Positions 41,616-49,871 of a stretch of 64,000 nucleotides of DNA are shown in pieces (position 1 is the first letter of the stretch; each line of letters starts with the position of its first letter). The notes below the pieces were generated by a model, which saw only the letters and a program-made list of their open reading frames with translations, was not told the DNA's origin and ran no database searches. The position numbers and the translations under genes were made by a program. The DNA is from Actinomadura citrea (lineage in GTDB: Bacteria > Actinomycetota > Actinomycetes > Streptosporangiales > Streptosporangiaceae), in assembly GCF_013409045.1 (NCBI RefSeq), contig NZ_JACCBT010000001.1, positions 1,798,001-1,862,000 of the forward strand. Reading direction: 5' to 3'.

Positions 41616-41656
41616 GCGAACGCCCCCCGTCGCCCCGCGCGACGGGGGGCGTTCGC
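41616..41656 (+). terminator. Terminator of sdhCAB
   Basis: GCGAACGCCCCCCGTCG-ccccgcg-CGACGGGGGGCGTTCGC followed by GTTT, 20 bp after sdhB. The rest of the gap to 41921 holds only the upstream region of the Crp-type gene. Confidence 0.88.
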
Positions 41657-41921
41657 GTTTCCGCCGCTTCCCGTCACGGGACGCCGTTCTGGCAGGCGAC
41701 GCTCCGTGGCCCGGCGGGCGGCGCGCCCCCGGCCCGCCGCCCGCCGTTCCGCCGTTCCCCGTGAACGCCGTGGACGCCGGGACGACTCCGGCCGTGCACG
41801 CCGCGTCCAACACTGGCGCACCCTCGAATGTTCGAGTAGGGATAAGTGCACACAACGCGTGATTGAACCGTGATTCTTTCCCGGGAGGCGGGAACGCTCC
41901 AGGCCCTTTAGCGTTGTGGGC

Positions 41922-42614
41922 ATGAGCGCCCTCGAAGGTTCGTTCCTCGGCGATCTCACCCCGGTGGAACGCGAGGAGCTGGCGGCCCGCGGCCGCGTCC
42001 GCGACTTCGACCGAGGGGAGACCCTCTTCGTCGAGGGGGAGGACCCCGGCTGGGTGGCGGTCCTGTTGCGGGGCCGGGTCAAGGCGTGCTCCTACCGGGA
42101 GTTCGGCGGCGAGACCATCCTGGCGGTGCGCGGTCCGGGGGCGCTGCTCGGCGAGGTCGCCGCGATCGACGGGCTGCCCCGCTCGGCGACGGTCATCGCG
42201 CTCGAACCGGTGGGGGCGCTCGCGGTCACGGCCGACGAGTTCATGGCGTTCTTACAGGTGCACGGCCGCGTCTCCGTCCTCATCATGCGGATGCTGTGCC
42301 AGCGCTGGCGCGACGCCGACCGCAAGCGCGTCGAGTTCGGCATGTTCGACGCGACGGGGCGGGTCGCGCAGCGCCTCGTCGAGCTGGCGGAGCGGTTCGG
42401 CGTGCCCTACGACCGCCGGACGGGCGCGGCGGGCGGCGACAGCGTCCAGATCACGCTGAACCTGTCGCAGGAAGAGCTGGCGGGCTGGGTGGGCGCGTCC
42501 CGCGAGGCGGTCAGCAAGGCACTGCGCACGCTGCGCCGGCACGGCTGGATAGAGACGGGCCGCCGCCGCCTCATCGTCCACGACCTCCAGGCCCTACGCC
42601 GCCACGCGCGCTGA
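41922..42614 (+). CDS. Crp/Fnr-family transcriptional regulator
   Basis: A 230-aa protein with an N-terminal cyclic-nucleotide-binding barrel (GETLFVEGEDPGWVAVLLRGRVK, in part; GALLGEVAAIDGLPRSATV) and a C-terminal winged helix-turn-helix (LSQEELAGWVGASREAVSKAL). No Fe-S cysteines of FNR type are evident. ATG 41922 or GTG 41916 could initiate, both just after a TTTAGCGTT -10-like region, so the mRNA is probably leaderless. Confidence 0.92.
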   Translation: MSALEGSFLGDLTPVEREELAARGRVRDFDRGETLFVEGEDPGWVAVLLRGRVKACSYREFGGETILAVRGPGALLGEVAAIDGLPRSATVIALEPVGALAVTADEFMAFLQVHGRVSVLIMRMLCQRWRDADRKRVEFGMFDATGRVAQRLVELAERFGVPYDRRTGAAGGDSVQITLNLSQEELAGWVGASREAVSKALRTLRRHGWIETGRRRLIVHDLQALRRHAR

Positions 42615-42726
42615 CCCGCGACCGAGCGCCGAGAAGGAGTGGGCCGGCGGAGTTGCCGGGGGCGTCCCCGGAGGGACACCGCCCCCGTGGAGGGCGTGAG
42701 GGACGGTGACCCGTACCCTGTGCAGG

Positions 42727-43728
42727 ATGCAGCTGCAGCAGCTCGCCTACTTCGTCGCGGTCGCCGAGGTACGCCATTTCACGCAGGCCGCCGAGCTGCT
42801 GCGCGTCGCGCAGCCTTCGCTGTCCAAGCAGATCCGCGCGCTGGAGAACGAGCTGAACGTGTCGCTGTTCAGCCGCGCGCGGGGCAACATCACCCTCACT
42901 CCCGCGGGTGAGGCGCTGCTCCCTCTGGCAAAGCGCATACTGGCCGATGTCGACACGGCCCGCCTGGAGGTCCAGGAGCTGGTCGGCCTCAAGCGCGGGC
43001 GGGTACGGCTCGGCGCGACTCCGTCCCTGTGCGCGGGCCTGCTGGCGGACGTCCTTCGCCGCTTCCACGACACCTATCCGGGGATCCAGCTCATCGTCGA
43101 GGAAGGAGGCTCCCGCGACCTCGTCCGGGAGCTGACGCGCGGCTCGCTGGACATGGCCCTGGTCATCCTTCCCCTGCACGGCGACCCGCCACTGGACACG
43201 ACACCGATCCTGCGCGAGTACCTGGTGGTGGCCTCCCCGGCGGGACCCGGGCCGGACGCCCCGGAGCGCTCCCCGAGGGCCGCCCAGCTGCCGCGCCGCT
43301 CTTACCTGCGCATCGAGGACCTGCAGAACCGCCCGCTGGTGATGTTCCGTGCCGGATACGACCTGCGCGAGGCGACCATCAGCGCGTGCAGGGCCGCCGG
43401 GTTCGAGCCGAGGTTCGCGGTCGAGGGCGGCGAGATGGACGCCGTCCTGCGCTTCGTGGAGGTCGGGCTCGGCATCGCGGTGGTCCCCAGCATGGTGCTG
43501 GCCGGACGCCCCGGCCTGCGTGGAACCCCGCTCGTCCTGGCGGACGAGGAGACCCGCCGCGGCCGCCACGGCCCCGGCCTGCTCCGCACCATCGCGCTCG
43601 CCCACCGCAAGGACGTCGAGCTCACCCACGCGGCCCGAGCATTCCAGGAGACGCTCCAGACGTTCCTCGTCGAGGCCGCCCTGGCCGGCAGCCTCCCCGC
43701 CGGCGTCGAGACCCTGGTGACCGCCTGA
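42727..43728 (+). CDS. LysR-family transcriptional regulator
   Basis: A 333-aa protein starting MQLQQLAYFVAVAEV with the LysR helix-turn-helix FTQAAELLRVAQPSLSKQIRALE (core AAELLRVAQPSLSKQIRAL), followed by a periplasmic-binding-like effector domain (GRVRLGATPSL, LDMALVILP, VEGGEMDAVLRFVEVGLG). ATG 42727 was preferred over the upstream GTG 42706 because it matches the family start. It is close to sdh and the Crp gene; targets unknown. Confidence 0.92.
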   Translation: MQLQQLAYFVAVAEVRHFTQAAELLRVAQPSLSKQIRALENELNVSLFSRARGNITLTPAGEALLPLAKRILADVDTARLEVQELVGLKRGRVRLGATPSLCAGLLADVLRRFHDTYPGIQLIVEEGGSRDLVRELTRGSLDMALVILPLHGDPPLDTTPILREYLVVASPAGPGPDAPERSPRAAQLPRRSYLRIEDLQNRPLVMFRAGYDLREATISACRAAGFEPRFAVEGGEMDAVLRFVEVGLGIAVVPSMVLAGRPGLRGTPLVLADEETRRGRHGPGLLRTIALAHRKDVELTHAARAFQETLQTFLVEAALAGSLPAGVETLVTA

Positions 43729-43797
43729 CCGGACGCGTTCCGGCCCTGTCGGAGGGGCCGCCTGTCGCACCGGGGCCGGGCGGGTTGCACAAAAGAC

Positions 43798-43823
43798 GGC
43801 GGGGAGGGTGATCCCTCCCCGCC
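43798..43823 (-). terminator. DMT-class terminator (after DMT5)
   Basis: GGCGGGGAGGG-tgat-CCCTCCCCGCC; on the minus strand it is followed by GTCTTTTG. Same design as after DMT2 and DMT4, 35 kb away. Confidence 0.85.
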
Positions 43824-43885
43824 GCGGCTAGCGGATCGGCCCTAGGGCCTCACCTCGTTACCCGATGCGTGTCCACGCGTTCGGG

Positions 43886-44854
43886 TCAGCCTTTGAACCT
43901 GGCCGGAAGGCCGTCGAGCCACATGGAGAACTTCGGCGGCTGCTTCCGGTCCGGGATCCGGGCGCGCGTGGCGCCCACCTCCGAGATGATGACCAGCCCG
44001 GCCCCGAGCCAGTTGGCCAGGGACGGGAATTGGCCGGCGATCATGCCGTCGACCATTGCGAGCCCGTTGTCGGCGGGCATCACGCTGGCGTGGGTCGTGA
44101 CCGTGAGGCCGCGCTTCCATGCCGCGTTGATCATCAGCAGGGCCACGACGCCGACGGCGCCGGAGACCGAGCAGACCCACCAGGCTTCCCCACTGACGTG
44201 GAGCAGCGCGTCGGGCTCCTCAGCGGAGAAGAGCATCCCCGTGAGGAGGAGCACGGTGGGCAGCCTTGCCAAGGTCGCCACCGTGTTGACCTCGTCCCTC
44301 TGGAGGCCGGAGGTGGTCGTCGCGTACACGTGGTAGGCGAGCGCCACCAGCGCGATGAGCCCGAAGCCCACGAGGTCGCCGGACCCGAGTCCGTCGACCA
44401 GCAGGAACACGGACGCTGCGGCCAGGAGCGGCCATATGAGCGTCCGCATCATCCTGGCGCGGATGATCCTGAAGCTCGCGGCGGCCATCGGGCCGAAGAC
44501 GAACGCCAGGCACGTGATCGTCCCGTAGGGGACGAGGGTCATGGCCTCCCTCGCAGCGACGAGGCTGAGCACGCTCGAACCGCCGATGGCGAGCGAACGC
44601 CACCACAGCGGCCACCCGGCCTTGAGATTCGGCCGGACCACGCACCACAGCAGCGCCGTCCCCACAACGGTCTGCAGGAAGGAGGTCATGATGGCGCCCT
44701 CCTCCTTGATCACGTTGAAGAAGAGCTGGAGGATGACGCCGGTCTCGCCGATCACGAGTGCCGCCACCACGAGGGCGGCGAGCTTGCCCTGGGGCGGAGC
44801 GGCTTCGCTGGACTTGTCCAGCTCGCCGCCCGCTTTTGGTTTGGTGAAGTCCAT
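43886..44854 (-). CDS. DMT5: DMT/EamA-like transporter
   Basis: A 322-aa protein with about ten hydrophobic segments (VVAALVIGETGVILQLFF, LTVTTHASVMPADNGLAM region, NWLGAGLVIISEVGATRA). ATG at 44854 follows AAAGGGG. A charged N-terminal arm (about 25 residues) precedes the first segment. Architecture (promoter, leader hairpin, terminator) is identical in style to DMT1, DMT2 and DMT4, although it lies 24 kb from the nearest of them, between LysR and the NRPS cluster. Substrate unknown. Confidence 0.72.
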   Translation of the reverse strand: MDFTKPKAGGELDKSSEAAPPQGKLAALVVAALVIGETGVILQLFFNVIKEEGAIMTSFLQTVVGTALLWCVVRPNLKAGWPLWWRSLAIGGSSVLSLVAAREAMTLVPYGTITCLAFVFGPMAAASFRIIRARMMRTLIWPLLAAASVFLLVDGLGSGDLVGFGLIALVALAYHVYATTTSGLQRDEVNTVATLARLPTVLLLTGMLFSAEEPDALLHVSGEAWWVCSVSGAVGVVALLMINAAWKRGLTVTTHASVMPADNGLAMVDGMIAGQFPSLANWLGAGLVIISEVGATRARIPDRKQPPKFSMWLDGLPARFKG

Positions 44855-44936
44855 TCGGGGACTCCCCTTTCGGTGCATGGGTGCACCAGGAAGTCCCGGG
44901 TTGTCAGTCCCGGCTCTCCCTGGTTGCACCTTGGTG

Positions 44937-44966
44937 AACAGTGCAACTCGCTGAGAGAGCCGGAAC
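44937..44966 (-). promoter_or_regulatory. Shared-class promoter of DMT5
   Basis: GTTCCGG (44966-44960), 17 bases, ACTGTT (44942-44937) on the minus strand. Leader stems are GGTGCA...TGCACC (44872-44887) and CCAGGAAGTCCCGGG...CCCGG...TCCCTGG (44886-44922). Confidence 0.6.
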
Positions 44967-44969
44967 GGG

Positions 44970-45493
44970 CTCTTCTTTGAGTTCAATCGGATGGTAACAG
45001 GGCGATCGGCCCGTGGTAAGTGTTATATTGTCAAGCGCGTAAGCCCCTCTTGAACGCGGCGGACTTGTCATCCGTCGGCAGGGGCGCGCGGGGAACGGCG
45101 GATCGGCCTTGGTGGCGGGAGCGCTTATCGGGTGCTCCACCCGGTGCATGAGGCTGGCCCGCCGTTTCCTGTCTTCGCAGCTCAGAGGCGTTATGGAACG
45201 TGCTAAGACAAAAGACGGCCGCTATTTTGGACCGTTCCTTAAATGTCGCCCGAGTCGCGCCCCGGAGTAGCCGCGCTTCCGTGCAGGGCCGGCCGGCGGG
45301 ACGGTCCCTTGACAGCCCGGTCTCCAGGGCGTGACCACGCGATGACCGATCACATTCGAGCGGAAGTCATTCGGCCGGTATTGGCCATCCCGCGGCCTCG
45401 CCACCGGGCCGCAGACGCCCCATCGCGGAGCGAAGCGGCATTGCGGGCCTGGTAGAAGCGGTTTTCAGCGGTGCGTCCCGCAATCGGGCTTCT
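44970..45493. other. Intergenic region between DMT5 promoter and the GNAT gene
   Basis: About 520 bp with lower GC near 45020 and 45200-45245. No long frame, terminator or repeat stands out. A 25-codon frame at 45193-45270 was considered and rejected. It marks the transition from region A-type cassettes to the NRPS cluster. Confidence 0.4.
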
Positions 45494-46042
45494 TCACGTC
45501 TCGGGCACCTCGACGAGGCGTGGAGTCTCGCATGGCACGGCGGGCCGTTGGATCAGCGCACCCGACGGCTGGTCCGGCCGATGGACATAGCGCACCAATT
45601 GCCATCCATGCCGCAGGTAGTACTCCTGGAGGGGCTTGTTGGCGGTCCACACGTCACCGCGAGCCCAGCGCGCTCCGGCCTTGGCCGCCCGGGTGACGGC
45701 CCAGTCCACCAGGTCGGCCCCGAGCCCGACGCCGGTGTTCTCTCTGGACACGAGCGCCAGGTAGAGGTAACGGTGGGGCTCGCTCTCCTCCTCCGGCCGC
45801 CAAAGGCCCGGCGGGGTGTGCGGTTTGATCGTCACCAGGCCGGCATGTCCGCCCTGTTCGTCGATCGCGCACCAGGTCTGCCGGTGGTGGATGGACGCCA
45901 GGATGGCCGCCTTCATCATCTCGGGTTCCAGGCGGGGCTCCTGCCATTGGTCCGTGCCGCGCTCGGCCAGCCAGCGCAGGGTGCTGTCGTATATGCCCAG
46001 CAGCGCGCTCAGATCTGCGGGGGTAGCCATCCGTAGCAGCAC
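45494..46042 (-). CDS. GNAT-family N-acetyltransferase
   Basis: A 182-aa protein with the GNAT fold: LRMATPADLSALLGIYDS start, LYLALVSRENTGVGLGADLVDWAVTRAAKAG containing the acetyl-CoA-binding loop (R-E-N-T-G-V-G-L-G), and NKPLQEYYLRHGWQLVRY. GTG at 46042 follows AAGGAG. The substrate is unknown. It is divergent from the NRPS cluster and might modify a cluster intermediate or confer self-protection, but the evidence is only position. Confidence 0.87.
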   Translation of the reverse strand: MLLRMATPADLSALLGIYDSTLRWLAERGTDQWQEPRLEPEMMKAAILASIHHRQTWCAIDEQGGHAGLVTIKPHTPPGLWRPEEESEPHRYLYLALVSRENTGVGLGADLVDWAVTRAAKAGARWARGDVWTANKPLQEYYLRHGWQLVRYVHRPDQPSGALIQRPAVPCETPRLVEVPET

Positions 46043-46257
46043 GCTTTCTCCTTAGTGAAGACGCCCATCAGTTCTGGAGTACACGCCTACGGCCGTTTCA
46101 ACAGATGCCCCAGGCGGGACAGGCGGGCAAGTCCCGCGTTTGCGTGACATGCCCTGGGACGCGGTGAGCGGCCATGCTCTGCATGTGGGTCGCCCGGCGG
46201 CACAACGCAACGCCGTTCGCCAGGTGCCGATGGCCGCCCATGCCCAGGAGGTAGTGC

Positions 46258-47418
46258 GTGGATTTTGCGATAAGCCCGTGGCAGCGAGAGCTGTGCGCAG
46301 AAACAGTTCGTTTTGCACGCCAAGAGCTGGGCGGTCGCACCGGCGACTCCGACAGGTCGGGAAGCCTCGACACCGATGGCTGGCAGAAGGCCGCCGACTT
46401 CGGAGCACTGGGCTGGCCGGTGCCCCGTGACCACGGCGGCTCCGGGTTCGACCCGCTCACCTCGGCGCTGGCCTTCGAGGCGCTCGGCTACGGATGTTCG
46501 AACAACGGCCTGCTCTTCGCGATCAACAATCACGTCTGGGCCTGCGCGATCTACCTGGTCAAGTACGGCACCGAACACCAGAAGGCCCGGTGGCTACCGG
46601 AATTATGCAAGGGCACCGTCATCGGCGCGCACGCCCTGACCGAGCCGCAGGCGGGCTCGGACATGCTGGCGCTGGCCACCACCGCTCACCGGAGCGGCTC
46701 GGGCTGGGTGCTGAACGGGACCAAGACCTTCATCAGCAACGGATCGTGTGCCGACCTCTTCGTCACCTTCGCCCGGACCAGCGAATCGGAGGCGCCCGAG
46801 CGCGGGCTGTCGGCGTTCCTCGTACGTGCCGATGCGCCAGGAGTGCGGATCGCGCGCGAGCTGGAAAAGGCCGGCCTGCGCGGCGCCCCCATGGGAGAGA
46901 TCCAATTCTCGGACGTACGGCTCGACGAGGAGCACCTGCTGGGCCGGGAGGGCGCCGGGCACCAGATATTCACGTCGACGATCGAATGGGAGCGCGGTTT
47001 CCTTTTCGCCAGCGGCGTCGGGACATTGCGGCGGCTGCTGGAGACCTGTGTCGACCACGCTGCAAAGCGTGAGCAGTTCGGCCGGCCGATCGGTTCGTTT
47101 CAGGCCGTGTCCCACACGCTGGCCGACATGCGAATACGCCTCGAACTCGCGCAGTTGATGCTGTACAAGTTCGGCTGGCTGAAGCGGGAGGGCCGGCTGG
47201 CCATGCTGGAGTCGTCGATCCTCAAGCTCGTCGTCAGCGAGGGTCTGCTCGAAACCGCCCTGGAGGCGGTCCAGATCCATGGCGCCCGCGGCTACCTCAC
47301 CGAGGGCGGGATGGAACGAGAGCTGCGCGACGCGCTCGCCGGAACGATCTATGGCGGTACGTCGCAGATCCAGCGGTCGATCATCGCGAGCCTGCTCGGC
47401 CTGCCGGGTGCGCCGTGA
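46258..47418 (+). CDS. Acyl-CoA dehydrogenase-like flavoenzyme (ZmaI-type, aminomalonyl-ACP pathway)
   Basis: A 386-aa acyl-CoA dehydrogenase fold: MDFAISPWQRELCAETVRFA, FAD/substrate loop HALTEPQAGSDM, GTKTFISNG, and RQFGRPIGSFQAVSH-like and YGGTSQIQRSIIA segments. GTG at 46258 follows AGGAGG. With the next three genes it forms the four-gene set described for zwittermicin and guadinomine, where this enzyme oxidises the carrier-bound 2-amino-3-oxo intermediate to aminomalonyl-ACP. Overlaps the ligase gene by four bases. Role by analogy. Confidence 0.88.
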   Translation: MDFAISPWQRELCAETVRFARQELGGRTGDSDRSGSLDTDGWQKAADFGALGWPVPRDHGGSGFDPLTSALAFEALGYGCSNNGLLFAINNHVWACAIYLVKYGTEHQKARWLPELCKGTVIGAHALTEPQAGSDMLALATTAHRSGSGWVLNGTKTFISNGSCADLFVTFARTSESEAPERGLSAFLVRADAPGVRIARELEKAGLRGAPMGEIQFSDVRLDEEHLLGREGAGHQIFTSTIEWERGFLFASGVGTLRRLLETCVDHAAKREQFGRPIGSFQAVSHTLADMRIRLELAQLMLYKFGWLKREGRLAMLESSILKLVVSEGLLETALEAVQIHGARGYLTEGGMERELRDALAGTIYGGTSQIQRSIIASLLGLPGAP

Positions 47419-48674
47419 GCACCCGGCCGAGCAGGAACGGTCGGCCCGGGGGGAGGGCGACCGAGCACACGGTCCGGCTGCCCCGCCCGGTACCCTCCGA
47501 GCTCGCCACCGAGCTGGCCAGGCGGATCTTCTTCGTCTCCGAGGACATCGCGAGCTTCCGGCTGCTGCGCGGTCAGGGCGACGCCGTGGACGCGGTGCTG
47601 CTGCGGACCGGCACGGCCGAGCCGACCGCCGCGCTCTCCCGCAAACTCCGGCGCATGGTCCGCATGGACGTCCTCGGCCAGCTGGCCCGTCCCCCCAAGG
47701 TGGTCTGGCGCTCGACCCGCACAACGGACACGCGGCCCGACATCTTCGAGGCGCTGGCGGACCGGGGCGCGGCCTTCGAGGCGGGGGAGGGGCAGATCGC
47801 GGTCGGTGAGCCCGTGCTGACGCTCATGGACCGTTTCGACGGCATGCTGCGGGAGATCGCCGTCACCGAGCTCGGCGCCACCGAGTTCCGCTATCCCACG
47901 CTCGTTCCCACCGGGGCCTTGCAGCGCAGCGGATACTTCAGTGCGTTTCCCCAGCACGTCATGCTCGCCACCCGGCTGCGGGGCGACCTGGACGTCTACC
48001 GGAAGTTCACCGAGCGGGACCACGACGAGGGACACGTCGGCGAGGCGATGCTCGCCCATTGCCGCAACGCGGACTACTGCCTACCGCCGACCATGTGCTA
48101 TCACACCTTCCATCAGTACGCGGGGAAACGGCTCTCGTCGCCGTCCACGGTGGTCACCGCTCGCGGAAAGTCGTTCCGGTATGAGGGCCGCTACCACACC
48201 TCGCTGGAGCGGCTGTGGGACTTCACGATCCGCGAGATCGTGTTCATGGGGGAGCGCGAGCAGGTCCTGGACGGCCGGGAACGCTTCCTGCGACGAGCGA
48301 TCGAACTGGTCGAACGGCTCGGCCTCTCCGGACGCTGCGAGGTGGCCACGGACCCGTTCTTCTGCGCCGCCGACGGGGCGTCGCGGATATCCGCGCAACG
48401 GCTTCTCGAACTGAAGTACGAGCTGCGTCTGGACATCGCCCCGGATGCGACCGTCGCCGTCGGGTCGTTCAATTTCCACGAGCAGCACTTCGGGACGGCG
48501 TTCGACATCACCGGCCGTGACCGCGGACCGGTCTGGACCGGATGTGTGGGGTTCGGCCTGGAGCGGCTGGCATACGCCTTCGTCTGCCAGCACGGGCTCG
48601 ATGAAAGCGGCTGGCCGGAAGAGTTCCGCGGCGACGAACGCGGTCGCCCGCACGGTAGGGGAGTCGATCGATGA
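47415..48674 (+). CDS. Class II aaRS-like amino acid:carrier-protein ligase (ZmaJ-type, probably seryl-ACP)
   Basis: A 419-aa protein with a class II aminoacyl-tRNA synthetase core but no tRNA-binding domain. Motif 2 region SFRYEGRYHTSLERLWDF is followed by the REIVFMGERE strand; motif 3 reads GCVGFGLERLAYAF. Cys in NADYCLPPTMC and CVGFG may include the Zn ligands of amino acid:carrier-protein ligases. In zwittermicin-type pathways this enzyme adenylates L-serine and loads a free ACP. The specificity is inferred from the neighbouring dehydrogenases and ACP. Four-base overlaps on both sides imply tight coupling. Confidence 0.87.
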   Translation: MSTRPSRNGRPGGRATEHTVRLPRPVPSELATELARRIFFVSEDIASFRLLRGQGDAVDAVLLRTGTAEPTAALSRKLRRMVRMDVLGQLARPPKVVWRSTRTTDTRPDIFEALADRGAAFEAGEGQIAVGEPVLTLMDRFDGMLREIAVTELGATEFRYPTLVPTGALQRSGYFSAFPQHVMLATRLRGDLDVYRKFTERDHDEGHVGEAMLAHCRNADYCLPPTMCYHTFHQYAGKRLSSPSTVVTARGKSFRYEGRYHTSLERLWDFTIREIVFMGEREQVLDGRERFLRRAIELVERLGLSGRCEVATDPFFCAADGASRISAQRLLELKYELRLDIAPDATVAVGSFNFHEQHFGTAFDITGRDRGPVWTGCVGFGLERLAYAFVCQHGLDESGWPEEFRGDERGRPHGRGVDR

Positions 48675-49528
48675 TTCAGACGGTCGGAGTCGTCGGCGCC
48701 GGCACCATCGGCACCGGAGTCGCCCATGCCTTCGCCGAGGCGGGGTACCCGGTCACCCTGATCGACATCTCCGAGGCGGCGCTGAAGACCGCCAGAGAGA
48801 CGATCGCGGGAAACGCCCGGCTGCTGCCCGTGGTGGTCGGCCGGCCCGCAAAGCGCACGCCCGACGAGATCCTCGCACTGATCACGCCGACCACCGACCT
48901 GGGCGACCTTCGCGGCGCCGACTACGTGGTGGAGAACGTGACCGAGAAGTGGGCGGTCAAGAAAGACCTCTATCGGAGTTTGGACCGCGTCTGCGGGCCG
49001 GAGTGCGTACTCGCGGTCAACACGTCGGCCATTCCCATCACCAGGCTGGCAGGGTGCACGGGCCGACCGGACAAGGTGATCGGCAATCATTTCATGAACC
49101 CGGTTCCGGTCATGCCTCTCGTCGAGATCATACGAGGCGTCCACACGAGCGACGCGACCCTTGAGCTGTCCCGGGGGCTGCTGGCCGACATCGGCAAGGA
49201 GACTGTGCTCGTCGGCGACTCCTCCGGTTTCGTGACCAACCGCGTGCTCATGCTCACCATCAATGAGGCGATATTCCTGCTGCACGAGCAGGTTTCCTCG
49301 CCCAAGGACATCGACCGGCTCTTCAAGAAATGCTTCGGACACCGGATGGGGCCCATGGAGACCGCCGACCTCATCGGTCTCGACACCGTTCTCTATTCGC
49401 TGGAGGTCCTGCTGGAGGAGTTCCAGGATCCGAAGTACCGGCCGTGCCCGCTGCTTCGCAGGTATGTGGACGCCGGTCACCTCGGACGGAAGACCGGACG
49501 AGGTTTCCATGTCTATGACCACGACTGA
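48671..49528 (+). CDS. 3-hydroxyacyl-CoA dehydrogenase-like enzyme (ZmaG-type)
   Basis: A 285-aa NAD-dependent enzyme: Rossmann GVVGAGTIGTGVAHAFAEAG, catalytic region VNTSAIPITRLA and GNHFMNPVPVMPLVEIIRG with the conserved His, then GFVTNRVLM in the C-terminal helical domain. In the aminomalonyl-ACP pathway it oxidises the hydroxyl of seryl-ACP to the aldehyde. ATGA overlap with the ligase gene. Confidence 0.9.
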   Translation: MIQTVGVVGAGTIGTGVAHAFAEAGYPVTLIDISEAALKTARETIAGNARLLPVVVGRPAKRTPDEILALITPTTDLGDLRGADYVVENVTEKWAVKKDLYRSLDRVCGPECVLAVNTSAIPITRLAGCTGRPDKVIGNHFMNPVPVMPLVEIIRGVHTSDATLELSRGLLADIGKETVLVGDSSGFVTNRVLMLTINEAIFLLHEQVSSPKDIDRLFKKCFGHRMGPMETADLIGLDTVLYSLEVLLEEFQDPKYRPCPLLRRYVDAGHLGRKTGRGFHVYDHD

Positions 49529-49565
49529 CGCCGGCTCGTACCAACGTGGAGGAGGGCAGGGACCC

Positions 49566-49868
49566 ATGGACGGTGAACTCGGCGGGAACTCGCGGGAACC
49601 CGACGGTGGGCGGGTGATCGCCATGGTGCGGGAATTCGTGTCCCAGCACACCGGGGGAGCGTCGATCGCCGACGATGTCGACATCTTCGCCACCGGCTTC
49701 GTCAGCTCCCTGTTCGCCGTGCAGATCCTCACCTGGGTCGAGCGCACCTTCGATCTCGCGGTCTCCGGCGACGATCTGGACATTGCGAATTTCATGAGCG
49801 TCGATGCCATCACCCGCTTCGTGCTGGGGAAGCGGGCCGTCGCGCCGACCGGCCCGATCGGAGGATGA
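49566..49868 (+). CDS. Free acyl carrier protein (ZmaH-type)
   Basis: A 100-aa carrier protein; ATG 49566 follows GGAGGAGGG, and the in-frame opening upstream overlaps the dehydrogenase gene. The phosphopantetheine site is in TGFVSSLFAVQIL (Ser47-Ser48, with Ser48 before Leu the likelier). Acidic helix 2 surroundings are typical of stand-alone ACPs. It probably carries serine and then aminomalonate. It is followed three bases later by the first oxygenase gene. Confidence 0.87.
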   Translation: MDGELGGNSREPDGGRVIAMVREFVSQHTGGASIADDVDIFATGFVSSLFAVQILTWVERTFDLAVSGDDLDIANFMSVDAITRFVLGKRAVAPTGPIGG

Positions 49869-49871
49869 CCG

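Noticed and set aside
45193..45270. 25-codon frame (MERAKTKDGRYFGPF...)
   Set aside because: It has only a weak AGAGG upstream, no promoter of the shared class, no terminator and no recognisable motif.
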